64,000 nucleotides of DNA from Planctomycetota bacterium (GTDB lineage: Bacteria > Planctomycetota > B15-G4). The stretch spans positions 163,138-227,137 of the forward strand of contig JACKHP010000005.1 of assembly GCA_020638905.1 (NCBI GenBank), in the 5' to 3' direction. The notes under the pieces were generated by a model. The model saw only the letters and a list, made by a program, of their open reading frames with translations. It was not told where the DNA came from and did not search any database. This document shows, in pieces, positions 18,585-27,737 of this stretch; position 1 is the first letter of the stretch; every line of letters begins with the position of its first letter. The position numbers and the translations under genes are program-made.

Positions 18585-18661
18585 CGTCGGGCTCCGTCGA
18601 CGACACGCGCGACGCCGCTCGACCGTTGATCGGACGCGCGCGACATGGGACACCGTGGCGC

Positions 18662-19240
18662 ATGATCACCACCGCGACGCCACCCAGCGACCTCTCGTTC
18701 GAGCAGAGCAAGTGCGGCCAGTGCACGGCGCTCTGCTGCCACTACTTCGCGCTCGAGATCGACGCGCCCGAAGAGCGGGCCGACTTCGAGAACCTGCGCT
18801 GGTACATCCTGCACGAGGACACCGAGCTGTTCATCGACGGCGGCGCGTGGTTCCTGCAGATCAATCGCAAGTGCACGTGGTTGGCGGGCAACAAGTGCGG
18901 CCGCTACGAAGACCGTCCCGCGATCTGCGCCGAGTACGACAACACCGAGTGCGACCTCGATGGCATCACCGCCGAGCGCCACTTCCGCACCATCGAAGAA
19001 CTCGAGGCCTACCGCGAGGAGTGGGTCGTCGAACGCGAGGCGAAGCGCTCGCGACGCGCCGCGGCCGCGCGCAAGTCGTGGAGCAAGCGCAAGAAGAAGG
19101 CCGTGCGCAAGGCGTCCCGCGCGAAGGAGGCGCTGAGCAGCGCCAAGGGCAAGGCGCGCAAGAAGGCCGTGCGCAAGCTCGAGACCGCGCGCAAGCAGAC
19201 CAAGAAGGCCGTGCGCAAGCTGGCGCAGCTCGAGGCCTGA
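18662..19240 (+). CDS. YkgJ-type Cys-cluster protein with lysine-rich tail
   Basis: 192 aa, soluble. Residues 16-97 match the zinc or iron-chelating CxxCxxxCC family (YkgJ): Cys18, 21, 25 and 26, then Cys71, 79, 89 and 97 (CTWLAGNKCG, PAICAEY). From about residue 124 the protein becomes a Lys/Arg/Ala tail with three copies of KKAVRK (145-150, 167-172, 181-186), like the tail of a bacterial histone H1-type protein. The tail could bind nucleic acid or anionic polymers. The family's exact activity is unknown. The gene starts 77 bases after the TPR glycosyltransferase. Confidence 0.82.
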   Translation: MITTATPPSDLSFEQSKCGQCTALCCHYFALEIDAPEERADFENLRWYILHEDTELFIDGGAWFLQINRKCTWLAGNKCGRYEDRPAICAEYDNTECDLDGITAERHFRTIEELEAYREEWVVEREAKRSRRAAAARKSWSKRKKKAVRKASRAKEALSSAKGKARKKAVRKLETARKQTKKAVRKLAQLEA

Positions 19241-19252
19241 GGCGTCGCGCGA

Positions 19253-19277
19253 GCATCGGCATCGACGATGCCGGTGC
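19253..19277 (+). terminator. Hairpin after the YkgJ-type gene
   Basis: A 12-base stem with one mismatch (arms gcatcggcatcg and cgatgccggtgc around a single A) lies 13 bases after the stop. There is no T-run, so Rho-independent function is uncertain. Confidence 0.35.
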
Positions 19278-19465
19278 GCTCCTCCGACGCGCGCGATCGA
19301 GACGCGCGCAAATCGCCCCACGGCGCGTATCCACCGTGAACACGCGTTCTGCGCGCGGACGGGACTGCGCGTCTTGACCACCCCGCAGGGCTCGCATAGG
19401 GTCGACGGCCTCGGGAGAAGGTGACGGGCGCGACGCGGACGCCCGCCTCGATGCAGGGGGCTTCG

Positions 19466-21394
19466 ATGGCGACGAGGGACGCTGACGCGGGTCTGCGCAT
19501 CGCGCTCGCGGCGGTGGGCGTGGCGATCGCGGTGGGAGTGGCGCTCGTGCTCTTGCGCGTCACCGCCGCCGACACCGACGACGCGCTCCCCGTCATGTCC
19601 GCCGTCACGCCCGACCTGCGGACGGGTGCACCCGATCCCCCGCCGCGCGCGCCCGAGCCGATCGTCGGCACGCCGCACGACCCCCGACGCGCGACGAGCC
19701 AAGCCGGCGCGCGGACGCCCGGCGAAGAGGCCGCCGTACGGTGCAGCCTCGCGGTCACCGTCGACGGCACCGCCGAGACCGGACATGCCCTGCGGTTCGC
19801 GCTCGTCCCGCTCGACGTGCCCGTGGGACGCCGGGCCGAGACCACCCTCGTCGAAGACCTCCCGAGCGACGGACGCCTCGAGTTCACGCCGGCCGGCCCC
19901 GGCCGCTGGGCCTGGACGCTCGCGTCGGGTCCCGAGATCGTGCGGGACGGCGCGCTCGAGCTGCGTCCCGGGCCCAACGTGCTGTTCATCGACCTGACCG
20001 GCCTGCCGTCGTTCGTGGGACGGGTCGTCGACGCATACGGCCTGCCGCGGCGGCAGGCGCGTGTCTCGCTCGCGGTCCTCGCGCTGCCGGGTCGCGCGCC
20101 GCCGCCGACGCGCGAGACGTCCTGCGACTTCGAGGGTCGCTTCCGTTTCGCCGGCGTCCAGCCCCAGGACGTGTACCGGCTCACCGCCGACGACGACGGC
20201 TTCGCGCAGCGGCGCATCGAGCCGCTGCTCGTGCGCCGTCCGGGCGTGAACGACCTGGGCGACGTGACGCTGCCGGGCGGAGGACGCGCGGTCGTGCGCG
20301 TGTTCGACGAGCAGGGTGCGCCGTTCACCGGGTGTCCTCTGGTCTGGTCGCACGCCGGCGACGAGCGGCACGGCGAGACCGACGACGAGGGGCTGCTCGT
20401 GATCGACGGGCTCGGCGACGACGCCCTCTCGGTGCGGACCGAGGCCCGCGGGCACCTCGATCGGCGCGTCGACGCCGAGCCACCGTTCGATCCTCCCGTC
20501 GACCTCGTGATTGCGCTCTCCGCGGGCCGGACGCTGCGCGGCCGAGCCGTCTACGACGACGGCTCGCCGTACCGCATGGGTCGACTGCTCGGCACCGTCG
20601 ATCCGTCGACGGGCGCGGGCGCGCGTCCCGCGAGCTCGCTGGCGATGGCGGTGGTCATGCCCGACGGCGCCTTCGAGATGGGTCCGTTCGACGCCGAGCG
20701 CGTGCGCGTCACCACGGCCGTGCCGGGAGAGTTCGAGCACGTGTTCCCCGTCGACACGTTCGCCGAGGTGGTCGTCCCCCGCGAGACGAGCCGGCAGGTG
20801 CGCGTGCACTTCACCGACGCACACAGCGGAGCGCCGGTGAGCACGCCGTTCCGGTACTGGCAGGTGACCGCGACCTCGTCGTCCGGGCCACGCGGCGAGG
20901 CCACCGACGAGGCCGGCGATTCGTGGATCCGCCTCGCGCCGTCGACCCTGCGCGGCGATCAGCAGCTCTTCGTGGCGCCCGACGACTACGCGTCGGTGCT
21001 CGTCGAGCGCGTGCCGTCCGACGGCGTGATCGAACTGGCGCTCGAGTCGGCCCGTGCGCTCGAGGTGACCCTGCTCGGAGAGGACGCCGCGCCGATCGTC
21101 GGAGCCTCCGTGGCGCTCTTCTGGAGCGGCCCCCCGACGGCATCGCTCGACGCCCGCCGCCGCGGCGCGGAGGTGAGCCCGCTGCGCCTCTTCCCCGGAG
21201 CGCTCACGTTCGCACGCGGTGCCACGAGCGACACACACGGCGTGGCGCGCTTCGACCTGCCGCTCATGGATCCAGAGCCGAAGGAGCTGCGCGTGCTGGG
21301 CAGCCACGCGGGCCACCTGCCCGCGATGGAGACGCTCCACACGACCCGTGCGACGAACTGCACGCTGCACCTCGAGACCCTCGACGTGCGGTGA
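19466..21394 (+). CDS. Membrane-anchored regulatory-like (CarboxypepD_reg) surface protein
   Basis: 642 aa. After a short cytoplasmic lead comes one membrane helix (IALAAVGVAIAVGVALVLL), then a Pro/Arg-rich linker and a long beta-rich ectodomain. Repeated turns such as GRVVDAYGLPRRQARVSL and GRAVYDDGSPYRMGRLLG resemble carboxypeptidase-regulatory-like Ig folds that often sit in surface or transport proteins. No enzymatic site is seen. The start is chosen at ATG 19466, which has a GGGGG six bases upstream; GTG 19421 and ATG 19451 are alternatives. The next two genes encode exported proteins in the same direction. Confidence 0.68.
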   Translation: MATRDADAGLRIALAAVGVAIAVGVALVLLRVTAADTDDALPVMSAVTPDLRTGAPDPPPRAPEPIVGTPHDPRRATSQAGARTPGEEAAVRCSLAVTVDGTAETGHALRFALVPLDVPVGRRAETTLVEDLPSDGRLEFTPAGPGRWAWTLASGPEIVRDGALELRPGPNVLFIDLTGLPSFVGRVVDAYGLPRRQARVSLAVLALPGRAPPPTRETSCDFEGRFRFAGVQPQDVYRLTADDDGFAQRRIEPLLVRRPGVNDLGDVTLPGGGRAVVRVFDEQGAPFTGCPLVWSHAGDERHGETDDEGLLVIDGLGDDALSVRTEARGHLDRRVDAEPPFDPPVDLVIALSAGRTLRGRAVYDDGSPYRMGRLLGTVDPSTGAGARPASSLAMAVVMPDGAFEMGPFDAERVRVTTAVPGEFEHVFPVDTFAEVVVPRETSRQVRVHFTDAHSGAPVSTPFRYWQVTATSSSGPRGEATDEAGDSWIRLAPSTLRGDQQLFVAPDDYASVLVERVPSDGVIELALESARALEVTLLGEDAAPIVGASVALFWSGPPTASLDARRRGAEVSPLRLFPGALTFARGATSDTHGVARFDLPLMDPEPKELRVLGSHAGHLPAMETLHTTRATNCTLHLETLDVR

Positions 21395-21465
21395 ACCTGC
21401 GACCCCGAGCGCGAGGGGCGCCGCGCGCGGGACCGATCGAACACGCGTCCCGGAGGGAGAAGACG

Positions 21466-21852
21466 ATGACGGACATCGACGTGAAGCCAGCCGCGCGTGC
21501 ACGGTTCGGGACCATCGTGGTGGGTCTCGTGCTCGTGCTCGCCGCAGGCGTCCATGCCACGCCCGACAACTGCCAGGGCACGATCATCGGCGGCAACCTG
21601 CAGTGCGCCGGGACGTGCTCCGACGGACAGACCACGTGCCCGCCGCCGGACACCTCGGGTTCGGTCCTGCACTGCCACTGCGACGGCGAGGCGGCCGGGG
21701 GCGACCCCTGCGTCACGTACCAGGTGCTGCTCGACGAGTCGCACTACGTCGTCCGCTGCGGCAACTTCGCCTGCCCGACCCCGAACTCGTGCACACCGCT
21801 GCAGATCATGTCGCCCGAGGGGGTGCCCCACGAGTGGTGCCAGTGCTGGTGA
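21466..21852 (+). CDS. Small Cys-rich exported protein
   Basis: 128 aa with a strong GGAGGGAG ribosome site. The N-terminus is basic, followed by a signal or membrane helix (IVVGLVLVLAAGVHA). The mature part is Cys-rich (CQG, CAGTC, CPPP, CHC, CGNFAC, CTP, CQCW), presumably disulfide-bonded. I do not recognise the family. It lies 71 bases after the regulatory-like membrane protein. Genuine coding is supported by the ribosome site, the signal and the regular Cys spacing. Confidence 0.7.
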   Translation: MTDIDVKPAARARFGTIVVGLVLVLAAGVHATPDNCQGTIIGGNLQCAGTCSDGQTTCPPPDTSGSVLHCHCDGEAAGGDPCVTYQVLLDESHYVVRCGNFACPTPNSCTPLQIMSPEGVPHEWCQCW

Positions 21853-21942
21853 ACGCCTGACCCGGACGGGCGGCGCCGCGTCGGCGCGGCCCGTCCGTCT
21901 TCGATCCGCAATCGAGCCGACGGGAGAGGGAGGACGGACACG

Positions 21943-22728
21943 ATGGCAATCCACCGCAAGACCTGCGTCGTCGCGGGCATGCTCGTCACGCTGGTCGCGG
22001 CAGGCTGCTCGGACGACGACACCACGTTCGTCGAACCGGCGCACGTGATCGCGACCGAGGAGACGCCGGCACCCGCACCGGAAGCCGTCCTCACGCCGGA
22101 GCAACTCGTCGACGTGGTCTCGACGCCGCTCCTCGCGCCCGGCGACGTGGTGTTCCCCGGCGGCACCCTCGAACTGCGCGGGGAGTTCCGGCTCCTGCCG
22201 GCGTATCGCGACGTCGAGAGCCGACCCTCCGAGCTCACCACCAAGCACGTCGACGGCGTCCACGTGACCGACCTGCACTACCGCGCAGGATCGGGCGACC
22301 CGATCTCGTACTGGTTCGAGCCGGCGAGCCTCAGGGAGGCCATGGCGTCCGGCGTCGCGACGCCCGAGACCGTCCCGGTCGAGGGCGTGCTCACGACGTG
22401 GCTGCGCATCGCGCCGCAGGGCGGTTTCGGCAAGCTCGAGTACGCCTACGTGCCCGTGGGACGGCTCGGTCAGCGCGCGATGCACCGGCCGGGCGACGGG
22501 ACCGCGCACGTGTACGGCATCTCGATGACCGCGCCCGACTCCCTCGAGTACGCCCAGAAGGGATTGCCGGACCCGGAAGACGGTGCGCTCGAACTCGTCT
22601 TCGACGTCGACGACGACGCGCTGGCCACGCACGTCGTGGTCCGTACGTCCTCGCCGGCCACCGTGCCCGCGATGCGCGTGCGCGACGACGGCACGATCAT
22701 GGTCTATCCCGCGCTCGCGCCCGATTGA
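21943..22728 (+). CDS. Lipoprotein of unknown function
   Basis: 261 aa. The ribosome site GGGAGAGGGAGGA is followed by a signal ending in lipobox LVAAGC (Cys22). The body is beta-rich with a Pro/Ala/Glu linker (EETPAPAPEAVLTPE). No characterised domain is visible. It follows the small Cys-rich gene, and the three exported products (regulatory-like, Cys-rich, lipoprotein) may form one unit. Confidence 0.65.
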   Translation: MAIHRKTCVVAGMLVTLVAAGCSDDDTTFVEPAHVIATEETPAPAPEAVLTPEQLVDVVSTPLLAPGDVVFPGGTLELRGEFRLLPAYRDVESRPSELTTKHVDGVHVTDLHYRAGSGDPISYWFEPASLREAMASGVATPETVPVEGVLTTWLRIAPQGGFGKLEYAYVPVGRLGQRAMHRPGDGTAHVYGISMTAPDSLEYAQKGLPDPEDGALELVFDVDDDALATHVVVRTSSPATVPAMRVRDDGTIMVYPALAPD

Positions 22729-22754
22729 GGGTGCGCCGCAACCCGACGGGACGT

Positions 22755-24593
22755 CTAGCCGTCGAGCACCGCGAGGGCCTCGTGTTCGAGGTCGCGCAGC
22801 TCGTGCAGCGCCTCGTCGATGCGTTCCTCGAGGTGCGCGCGCGCCTCGCTGCGTCCGCGGTCGGGCTCGATCGTCTCGACCGAGAGCACGGCCTCGCGGT
22901 ACCAGCGGCTCCAGGCCACCAGGATGGTGCGCTCGCGGTCGCTCACGGCGGCGCGCTGGTTGTCGTCGTTGGCGACGGCGGGCGCGGTCAGGTAGGTGCG
23001 CGCGTTGGCCGACTCGGCGGCCAGGCGCTCGCGCGCCGCGGCCATGACGATGTCGAGCACCTCCTCCGAGCGCTCCATGCCGGCCGACACGAAGTGGTGC
23101 ACGAGGGCCAGTGTGGCCACCGCGACGTTCTCCATCTCGGAAGGGTCGACCTTCTCGAGGCGGTCGAGGCTGGTGTGGTAGTAGGGATCGGTGAAGTGCC
23201 AGAGCAGCGCCGCCGGGATGCCGCGCTCGAGGAACGAGACGTGGTCGGAGCCGCCCTCGTAGGGGTTGCTGCGCACGCGCCAGCCCGCGCGATCGGCGCG
23301 CAGGTGCATGGCCGCCATGGCGTAGTCGTTCAGGAACGAGCCCTTGAGGTCGCTCTCGCGCACGTCGCCGCGTCCCCACTCGCTGTGCTGGTCGAGCGGC
23401 GGACGGTCCCAGATCGCGCCCGGGTCGGGCATGCGCTCGACGAGCGCGTCGGCGCCGTTGCCCGGGCCCTCGCCGACCATGTCGACGATCAGCGCCATGT
23501 CGACGTCGCCCGAGCGCGAGCGCAGCCACTCGCGCGAGCACTCGAACTCGGTGCCGACCAGGAACGTGATGCTGCGCCGCGGACGCTCGATGCGTCCGTC
23601 GTTGATGGCGCGCAGGTAGCCGCAGGCCATGGCGACGTTCGTGGCCACGCCCGACCCGTTGTCGTTCGCGCCCGGCTCGTCGAGGTGGGAGACGATCGCC
23701 ACCGTGCCCGCGTGCTCGTCGGTGCCGGTGATGTTGATCACGAGCGTGCGGCTGCGCTGCTCGGCGAAGCGCGCCTCGATCTGCACGCGCACGTAGACCA
23801 TGCCGCCGCCCAGCAGGCGCTCGACGAGATCGCGCTTGGCGGGCGAGACGTTGAGTCCGAAGCCCTGTCGCTCGGGATCGTAGGGCACCGACGACATGCG
23901 GATCGCGTCGGTGTTCGCGTCGGAGTCGTTGTAGTCGGGCAGGTAGGCCGAGATCACACCCAGCGCGCCGCCCTGCTGCACCGCGCGCTCGAACAGCACG
24001 TCGGACGGCAGCGAACGCGCGTAGACCACCGTGCCCGCGTAGGCCTCGACCGGACGGCTCGGCTCGTAGCGCACGAGCGGCGCGACGACGCCGTCCTCGC
24101 CGGTGGGGAACGAGTTGATGCACAGGAAGGTGCGGTCGTGCCCGGCCTCGGTCTCGAACCCGTGCAGCACGCCGACGTCGGGCGAGATGATGCGCAGTTC
24201 GGCCGAGACCGGCGTCCAGGCCGGCTGGATCGGCCCGAAGTCGCGGAACTCGACCGTGTCGCCGCCCTGCTCGCTGGGATCGGTGAAGCCCGCCGCCTTG
24301 GCCATCAGGAAGGCGCGCTCGAGGCTGCGCAGGTAGCCCTGGTTGCCGCGCACACGGAAGAACGGGTCGATGGCCGCGAGCAGCTTCATGGCCTCGTCGG
24401 CGTCGAAGACCGACTCCATCGTGGTCATGCTCGCCGCGAGCGAGGTGTCGGACGCGGCCGTGGCCGCCGCGGGCGCGTGCTCGTCGTCGGCGTGAGTCGC
24501 GGGGGCGACGCACAGCACGGCCGCGACCAGCGCGAGCGGACGGAACGCGCGCGCGATCGCGCGCGGGGACGGTTCGGCGTGCAGGACCTTCAC
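22755..24593 (-). CDS. Exported M28-family metallopeptidase
   Basis: 612 aa. GTG 24593 has a GAGGAGG ribosome site and leads a signal peptide ending near VAPATHA. The zinc site shows His in VSHLDEPGANDNGSG with the following Asp, an acidic TEFECSREW segment, Asp in LIVDMVGEGPGN and a C-terminal His in DPYYHTSLDR. It has a long N-terminal domain (about 250 residues) and a helical C-terminal tail with repeated Glu-Arg (RAHLEERIDEALHELRDLEH), possibly a coiled coil. It probably cleaves peptides in the periplasm. It is divergent from ruvX. Confidence 0.82.
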   Translation of the reverse strand: MKVLHAEPSPRAIARAFRPLALVAAVLCVAPATHADDEHAPAAATAASDTSLAASMTTMESVFDADEAMKLLAAIDPFFRVRGNQGYLRSLERAFLMAKAAGFTDPSEQGGDTVEFRDFGPIQPAWTPVSAELRIISPDVGVLHGFETEAGHDRTFLCINSFPTGEDGVVAPLVRYEPSRPVEAYAGTVVYARSLPSDVLFERAVQQGGALGVISAYLPDYNDSDANTDAIRMSSVPYDPERQGFGLNVSPAKRDLVERLLGGGMVYVRVQIEARFAEQRSRTLVINITGTDEHAGTVAIVSHLDEPGANDNGSGVATNVAMACGYLRAINDGRIERPRRSITFLVGTEFECSREWLRSRSGDVDMALIVDMVGEGPGNGADALVERMPDPGAIWDRPPLDQHSEWGRGDVRESDLKGSFLNDYAMAAMHLRADRAGWRVRSNPYEGGSDHVSFLERGIPAALLWHFTDPYYHTSLDRLEKVDPSEMENVAVATLALVHHFVSAGMERSEEVLDIVMAAARERLAAESANARTYLTAPAVANDDNQRAAVSDRERTILVAWSRWYREAVLSVETIEPDRGRSEARAHLEERIDEALHELRDLEHEALAVLDG

Positions 24594-24805
24594 GTGACCA
24601 CCTCCTCGATTCGCCGCGGGCGTGCCGCCCTTTCCCGGCGCGGGACGCAGGCCTGACGATACCCGTCGCGCGCCCGCTCCGGAACCCGGCTCCGACGGCG
24701 CGGATGCGGCTTCGACGTGCGGCCGCGGACCCTCTTCGGCCCCCTGCGTCTCGACCGGGACGGCGCCGCAGGCCATGCTGGGGTCCCCTCCCCCGCGGTC
24801 GGCGC

Positions 24806-25231
24806 ATGCACGCACGGATCCTCGCCATCGACTACGGACGCGTGCGCCACGGCCTCGCCGTGAGCGACGGACTCGGGATCACTGCGCATCCGCTGCCGGC
24901 CCTGCGGCGCAGTTCGCCCGAGCGCGACCTGGCCGTCCTGCGCAGCGTGATCGACGAGCGCGACGTGCGTCGTGTCGTGCTCGGGCTGCCGATCAACATG
25001 GACGGCAGCGAAGGCGGCATGGCCGCCGAGGTGCGCCGATTCGGTGCCGAGCTGCAGCTCGCCCTCGGACTGCCGCTCGAGTACGAGGACGAACGCCTCA
25101 GCACCGAGGAGGCCGAGTTCATCCTGAAGGACCTGGGCTACAGCCCGAGCGAGCGCAAGAAGCGTCGCGACTCGGTGGCGGCCGTGGTGGTGCTGCGCGC
25201 GGTGCTCGAGCGCGAGGCGACGACCGACTGA
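24806..25231 (+). CDS. ruvX: Holliday-junction-type resolvase RuvX/YqgF
   Basis: 141 aa, the usual size. The RNase H-fold catalytic acids are visible: Asp in ILAIDYGRVRHGLAVSD, Glu in LEYEDERLSTEEAE and a C-terminal Asp in KRRDSVAAVVVL. RuvX acts on 16S rRNA 5' end maturation in many bacteria and is predicted to cleave recombination intermediates. ATG 24806 starts directly before the conserved first strand. It is divergent from the M28 peptidase across 212 bases. Confidence 0.92.
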   Translation: MHARILAIDYGRVRHGLAVSDGLGITAHPLPALRRSSPERDLAVLRSVIDERDVRRVVLGLPINMDGSEGGMAAEVRRFGAELQLALGLPLEYEDERLSTEEAEFILKDLGYSPSERKKRRDSVAAVVVLRAVLEREATTD

Positions 25232-25253
25232 CGCGCGCCGTGCGCGCCGGCGA

Positions 25254-25583
25254 TCAGCGCGCCTCGGGCGAGAATCCGCGACGGACCCGGCGTCCGATCA
25301 CGACCAGCACCATGGCGACGCCGGCGGCCACGAAGATCACCGGCGGGGGGGCCTGGAGCACGGCGACGTTCGCCGCGGCGTGAGGGGCGTCGGCCGCGCT
25401 GCTCGCCGCGAGCGCCGGCACGGCCAGCAGGCCGAGGACGAAGGCGGAGAGACGCAGGAACACGGCTTTGGACCTGGGTGTGGTCGACACGGTGCGTGGT
25501 GCCCGGAGTTCGTCGAAGGTGTACGTCTTGGAGCGGCTCGAGGGTCGTGGCCCGAACTCACGACGGGGGGCCTCGAGCGACAT
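25254..25583 (-). CDS. Small membrane protein with two hydrophobic segments
   Basis: 109 aa, family unknown. A Ser/Thr/Arg-rich lead precedes a signal-like helix (VFLRLSAFVLGLLAVPALA). The protein ends in APPPVIFVAAGVAMVLVVIG followed by RRVRRG. That end (small polar/Pro patch, a membrane helix, a cluster of Arg) has the tripartite shape of C-terminal protein-sorting signals, though without a clear PEP motif. It is convergent with ruvX. Confidence 0.5.
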   Translation of the reverse strand: MSLEAPRREFGPRPSSRSKTYTFDELRAPRTVSTTPRSKAVFLRLSAFVLGLLAVPALAASSAADAPHAAANVAVLQAPPPVIFVAAGVAMVLVVIGRRVRRGFSPEAR

Positions 25584-25734
25584 GTGAACCTATCCGGATC
25601 TGAGCGCGGCGTCAACCGGGGCAGAACGAGCGTTCGGTGAGCGTTGCACGAGCCGCGGCGCCGCGAACGTGGGTGAACCGACCCACGCAGCGATGGTACC
25701 GGCGCCGCGCGCGTGGCGCCCGGCACGACGAAGT

Positions 25735-26136
<402 letters not shown>

Positions 26137-26583
26137 GAAATGTCAAAGAAGGTCTGGATGATAACCGCGCCCGGTCCGGCGCGCCCGGCCATCCTGCGGG
26201 TGGCGGAGTGCCTCGGGGACTTCGAGGCCGACATCTGCGTCGCTCCGCGGCGGGCCTCCAGCGGCTGCTCCGGATGCTCTGGCGCATGACGCACGCACAC
26301 CGCGCAGTGACCTTGTCCCGGTTCGGTGGACACGGGGTTCGGGGGGCGCCGCGCGGAGCCAGCCCTGGGCTGGCTGGAGCGCAGCGCGGCGATCCGGGGA
26401 GCGGGCTTCGCGCGAATGGATCTGTCGACGCAGGTGGTGCGCGCCGCGGGGATGAGCCGCGGGGGCAATCACCCCCGAGCAACCGCCGGTCCACGCACAG
26501 GGATCCTCGCGACGCGGCTCGCATCGCGGTCATCATCCTCGATTCGCCCCCGATCGCCGGTGCGTCTTCGCCGTCGCGTCGCG
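26137..26583. other. Non-coding stretch, no supported gene
   Basis: 447 bases upstream of rnpB and downstream of an exported-protein gene. Open frames here lack coding bias and recognisable products. A perfect hairpin sits at 26357-26375 (arms agccagcc and ggctggct). A short frame from 26140 on the plus strand (49 codons, Cys-rich end) is unsupported. The stretch marks the start of a region of unusual composition. Confidence 0.4.
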
Positions 26584-27081
26584 TCAGCCGTCGTCGCGGA
26601 GCAGGTCGACGTCGGCAGCGCCCTGGACGTCGGCCCATGTCTTGCCGGCGACGGGAACGAGGCGCCAGATCATGCTCGGGAGGATCGAGGCGTCGTGCTC
26701 GATCGAACCGGCGCCGAGCGTCTCCGCGGCGAAATCGAGGACGTCTCCCACCGAGGTCTCCTCGATGTGCATCGACACCGGGTCGGCAGAGAGCAGGTCG
26801 ACCTGGCTCATGCGCGATTGGCTGCGCACGACGATCGGTCCGACCTGTACGGTCGCGCGAAGCGACACGATGCGGACGTTGCCGGAGGGAGCCTCGAGGC
26901 CGGCGTAGCCTGCGCTGACGGTTGCGGCCCAGAGCAGTTGCGTCGGCGCTGTGAGATCCTCGACGCCGACCGCGGTGAACCACTTGAGCCTCAGCTCTCG
27001 AGCGCCGGACTCAGCGGGTGGACCGACGAGCGTCGAAGCGGTCACGAGGATCGTCGACACCAGGAACATGAGCAGCTTCAT
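26584..27081 (-). CDS. Exported protein of unknown function
   Basis: 165 aa. ATG 27081 shares a base with the stop of the upstream gene (TGATG), indicating coupled translation, and an AGGAGG lies 10 bases before it. A signal peptide (LLMFLVSTILVTAS) is followed by a beta-rich mature part. No domain is recognised. Codon use is clearly less G/C-biased at third positions than in the surrounding chromosome, which suggests acquisition. Confidence 0.65.
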   Translation of the reverse strand: MKLLMFLVSTILVTASTLVGPPAESGARELRLKWFTAVGVEDLTAPTQLLWAATVSAGYAGLEAPSGNVRIVSLRATVQVGPIVVRSQSRMSQVDLLSADPVSMHIEETSVGDVLDFAAETLGAGSIEHDASILPSMIWRLVPVAGKTWADVQGAADVDLLRDDG

Positions 27082-27467
27082 CAGCACTGTACCTCCTGGC
27101 ATTCGTGAGCGATGTCGTCACAGCTGTTGACGTCACCCCATGAGAGTCCCTGCTTCGGTGAGATGGTGATGTTGCAGCAGGTCGTTCCGCTCCCTGAGTA
27201 TCCAGTGCCGGTGAATCGCTTCCCTTGACTTGGCCCAACAGCTTCCGGACCAGTGAGGTGGCAGTCACCTCCACTGCCGCCGCACACAGTCAGCGCTATC
27301 GTGACGTTGCCACCGCTGCCTGGATTGTTCACGAACCAACTTCCTTCGACCCCTTGGCATGCCCCCTGGCTACAAGGCTCCTCGTAGGTCTCGCACAGGA
27401 GTTGGGTCGCTGGGGCAGGGACACTCAGCAATCCGAGAGCCACCCAGGTTGCAAATCTCTTCATCAT
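27081..27467 (-). CDS. Small Cys-rich exported protein
   Basis: 128 aa from ATG 27467 (ATG 27464 also possible) with GGAGGAAGG upstream. The signal FATWVALGLLSVPAPA is followed by a Gly/Ser/Cys-rich mature part (CETYEEPC, GACQG, CGGSGGDC, TTCCN, CDDIAHEC, VQC). The family is unknown. It has exactly the length of the Cys-rich protein at 21466-21852 but no convincing residue alignment. It forms a two-gene operon with the downstream exported protein and has a lower G/C third-base bias than neighbours. Confidence 0.68.
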   Translation of the reverse strand: MMKRFATWVALGLLSVPAPATQLLCETYEEPCSQGACQGVEGSWFVNNPGSGGNVTIALTVCGGSGGDCHLTGPEAVGPSQGKRFTGTGYSGSGTTCCNITISPKQGLSWGDVNSCDDIAHECQEVQC

Positions 27468-27498
27468 CACCGCCTTCCTCCAATCATGGTGACTGAAC

Positions 27499-27527
27499 AG
27501 CAATCCCCCCCCCACCGTTCTTGTCAA
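27499..27527 (-). promoter_or_regulatory. Candidate promoter with a nine-G spacer tract
   Basis: On the minus strand a perfect TTGACA (27527-27522) is followed by 17 bases that end in nine consecutive G residues (27513-27505), then ATTGCT, a poor -10. It lies 32 bases before the Cys-rich gene start. A homopolymer in the spacer could change length and switch expression. Only the -35 is convincing. Confidence 0.35.
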
Positions 27528-27613
27528 GGCGTCAGAGGCGGGCCGCACGAAAGGGAAACCGCCGGGCACGCCTCGGGTTCCGATCCCTCGCGGGCCTTCA
27601 CTCGCCGAACGAG

Positions 27614-27683
27614 GCGCATCGGCGATTCAAAGCCCCCCGGCCCGGCACCCGAGCTTCCCGAGGGCAGCGCCATCTTACGCCCG
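27614..27683 (-). repeat. Direct repeat copy 1 (IS91-type transposase 3' end)
   Basis: 70 bases nearly identical to the starts of copies at 28394 and 31714. In the transposase frame it encodes only the last residues of the tail (MALPSGSSGAGPGGFESPMR). It stops at the same gcgcat junction as the others, 147 bases before the Cys-rich gene. Everything upstream of this tail is missing. Confidence 0.8.
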
Positions 27684-27737
27684 TGCGTCGACATCTGCGT
27701 CAAGGAAGGCGTACGGTCGAACTTAGGCTCGTGATTA

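Noticed and set aside
26140..26289. Short plus-strand ORF upstream of rnpB
   Set aside because: Cys/Ser-rich end, no ribosome site, no family match, and it starts at the base of the rnpB P1 region; probably chance.
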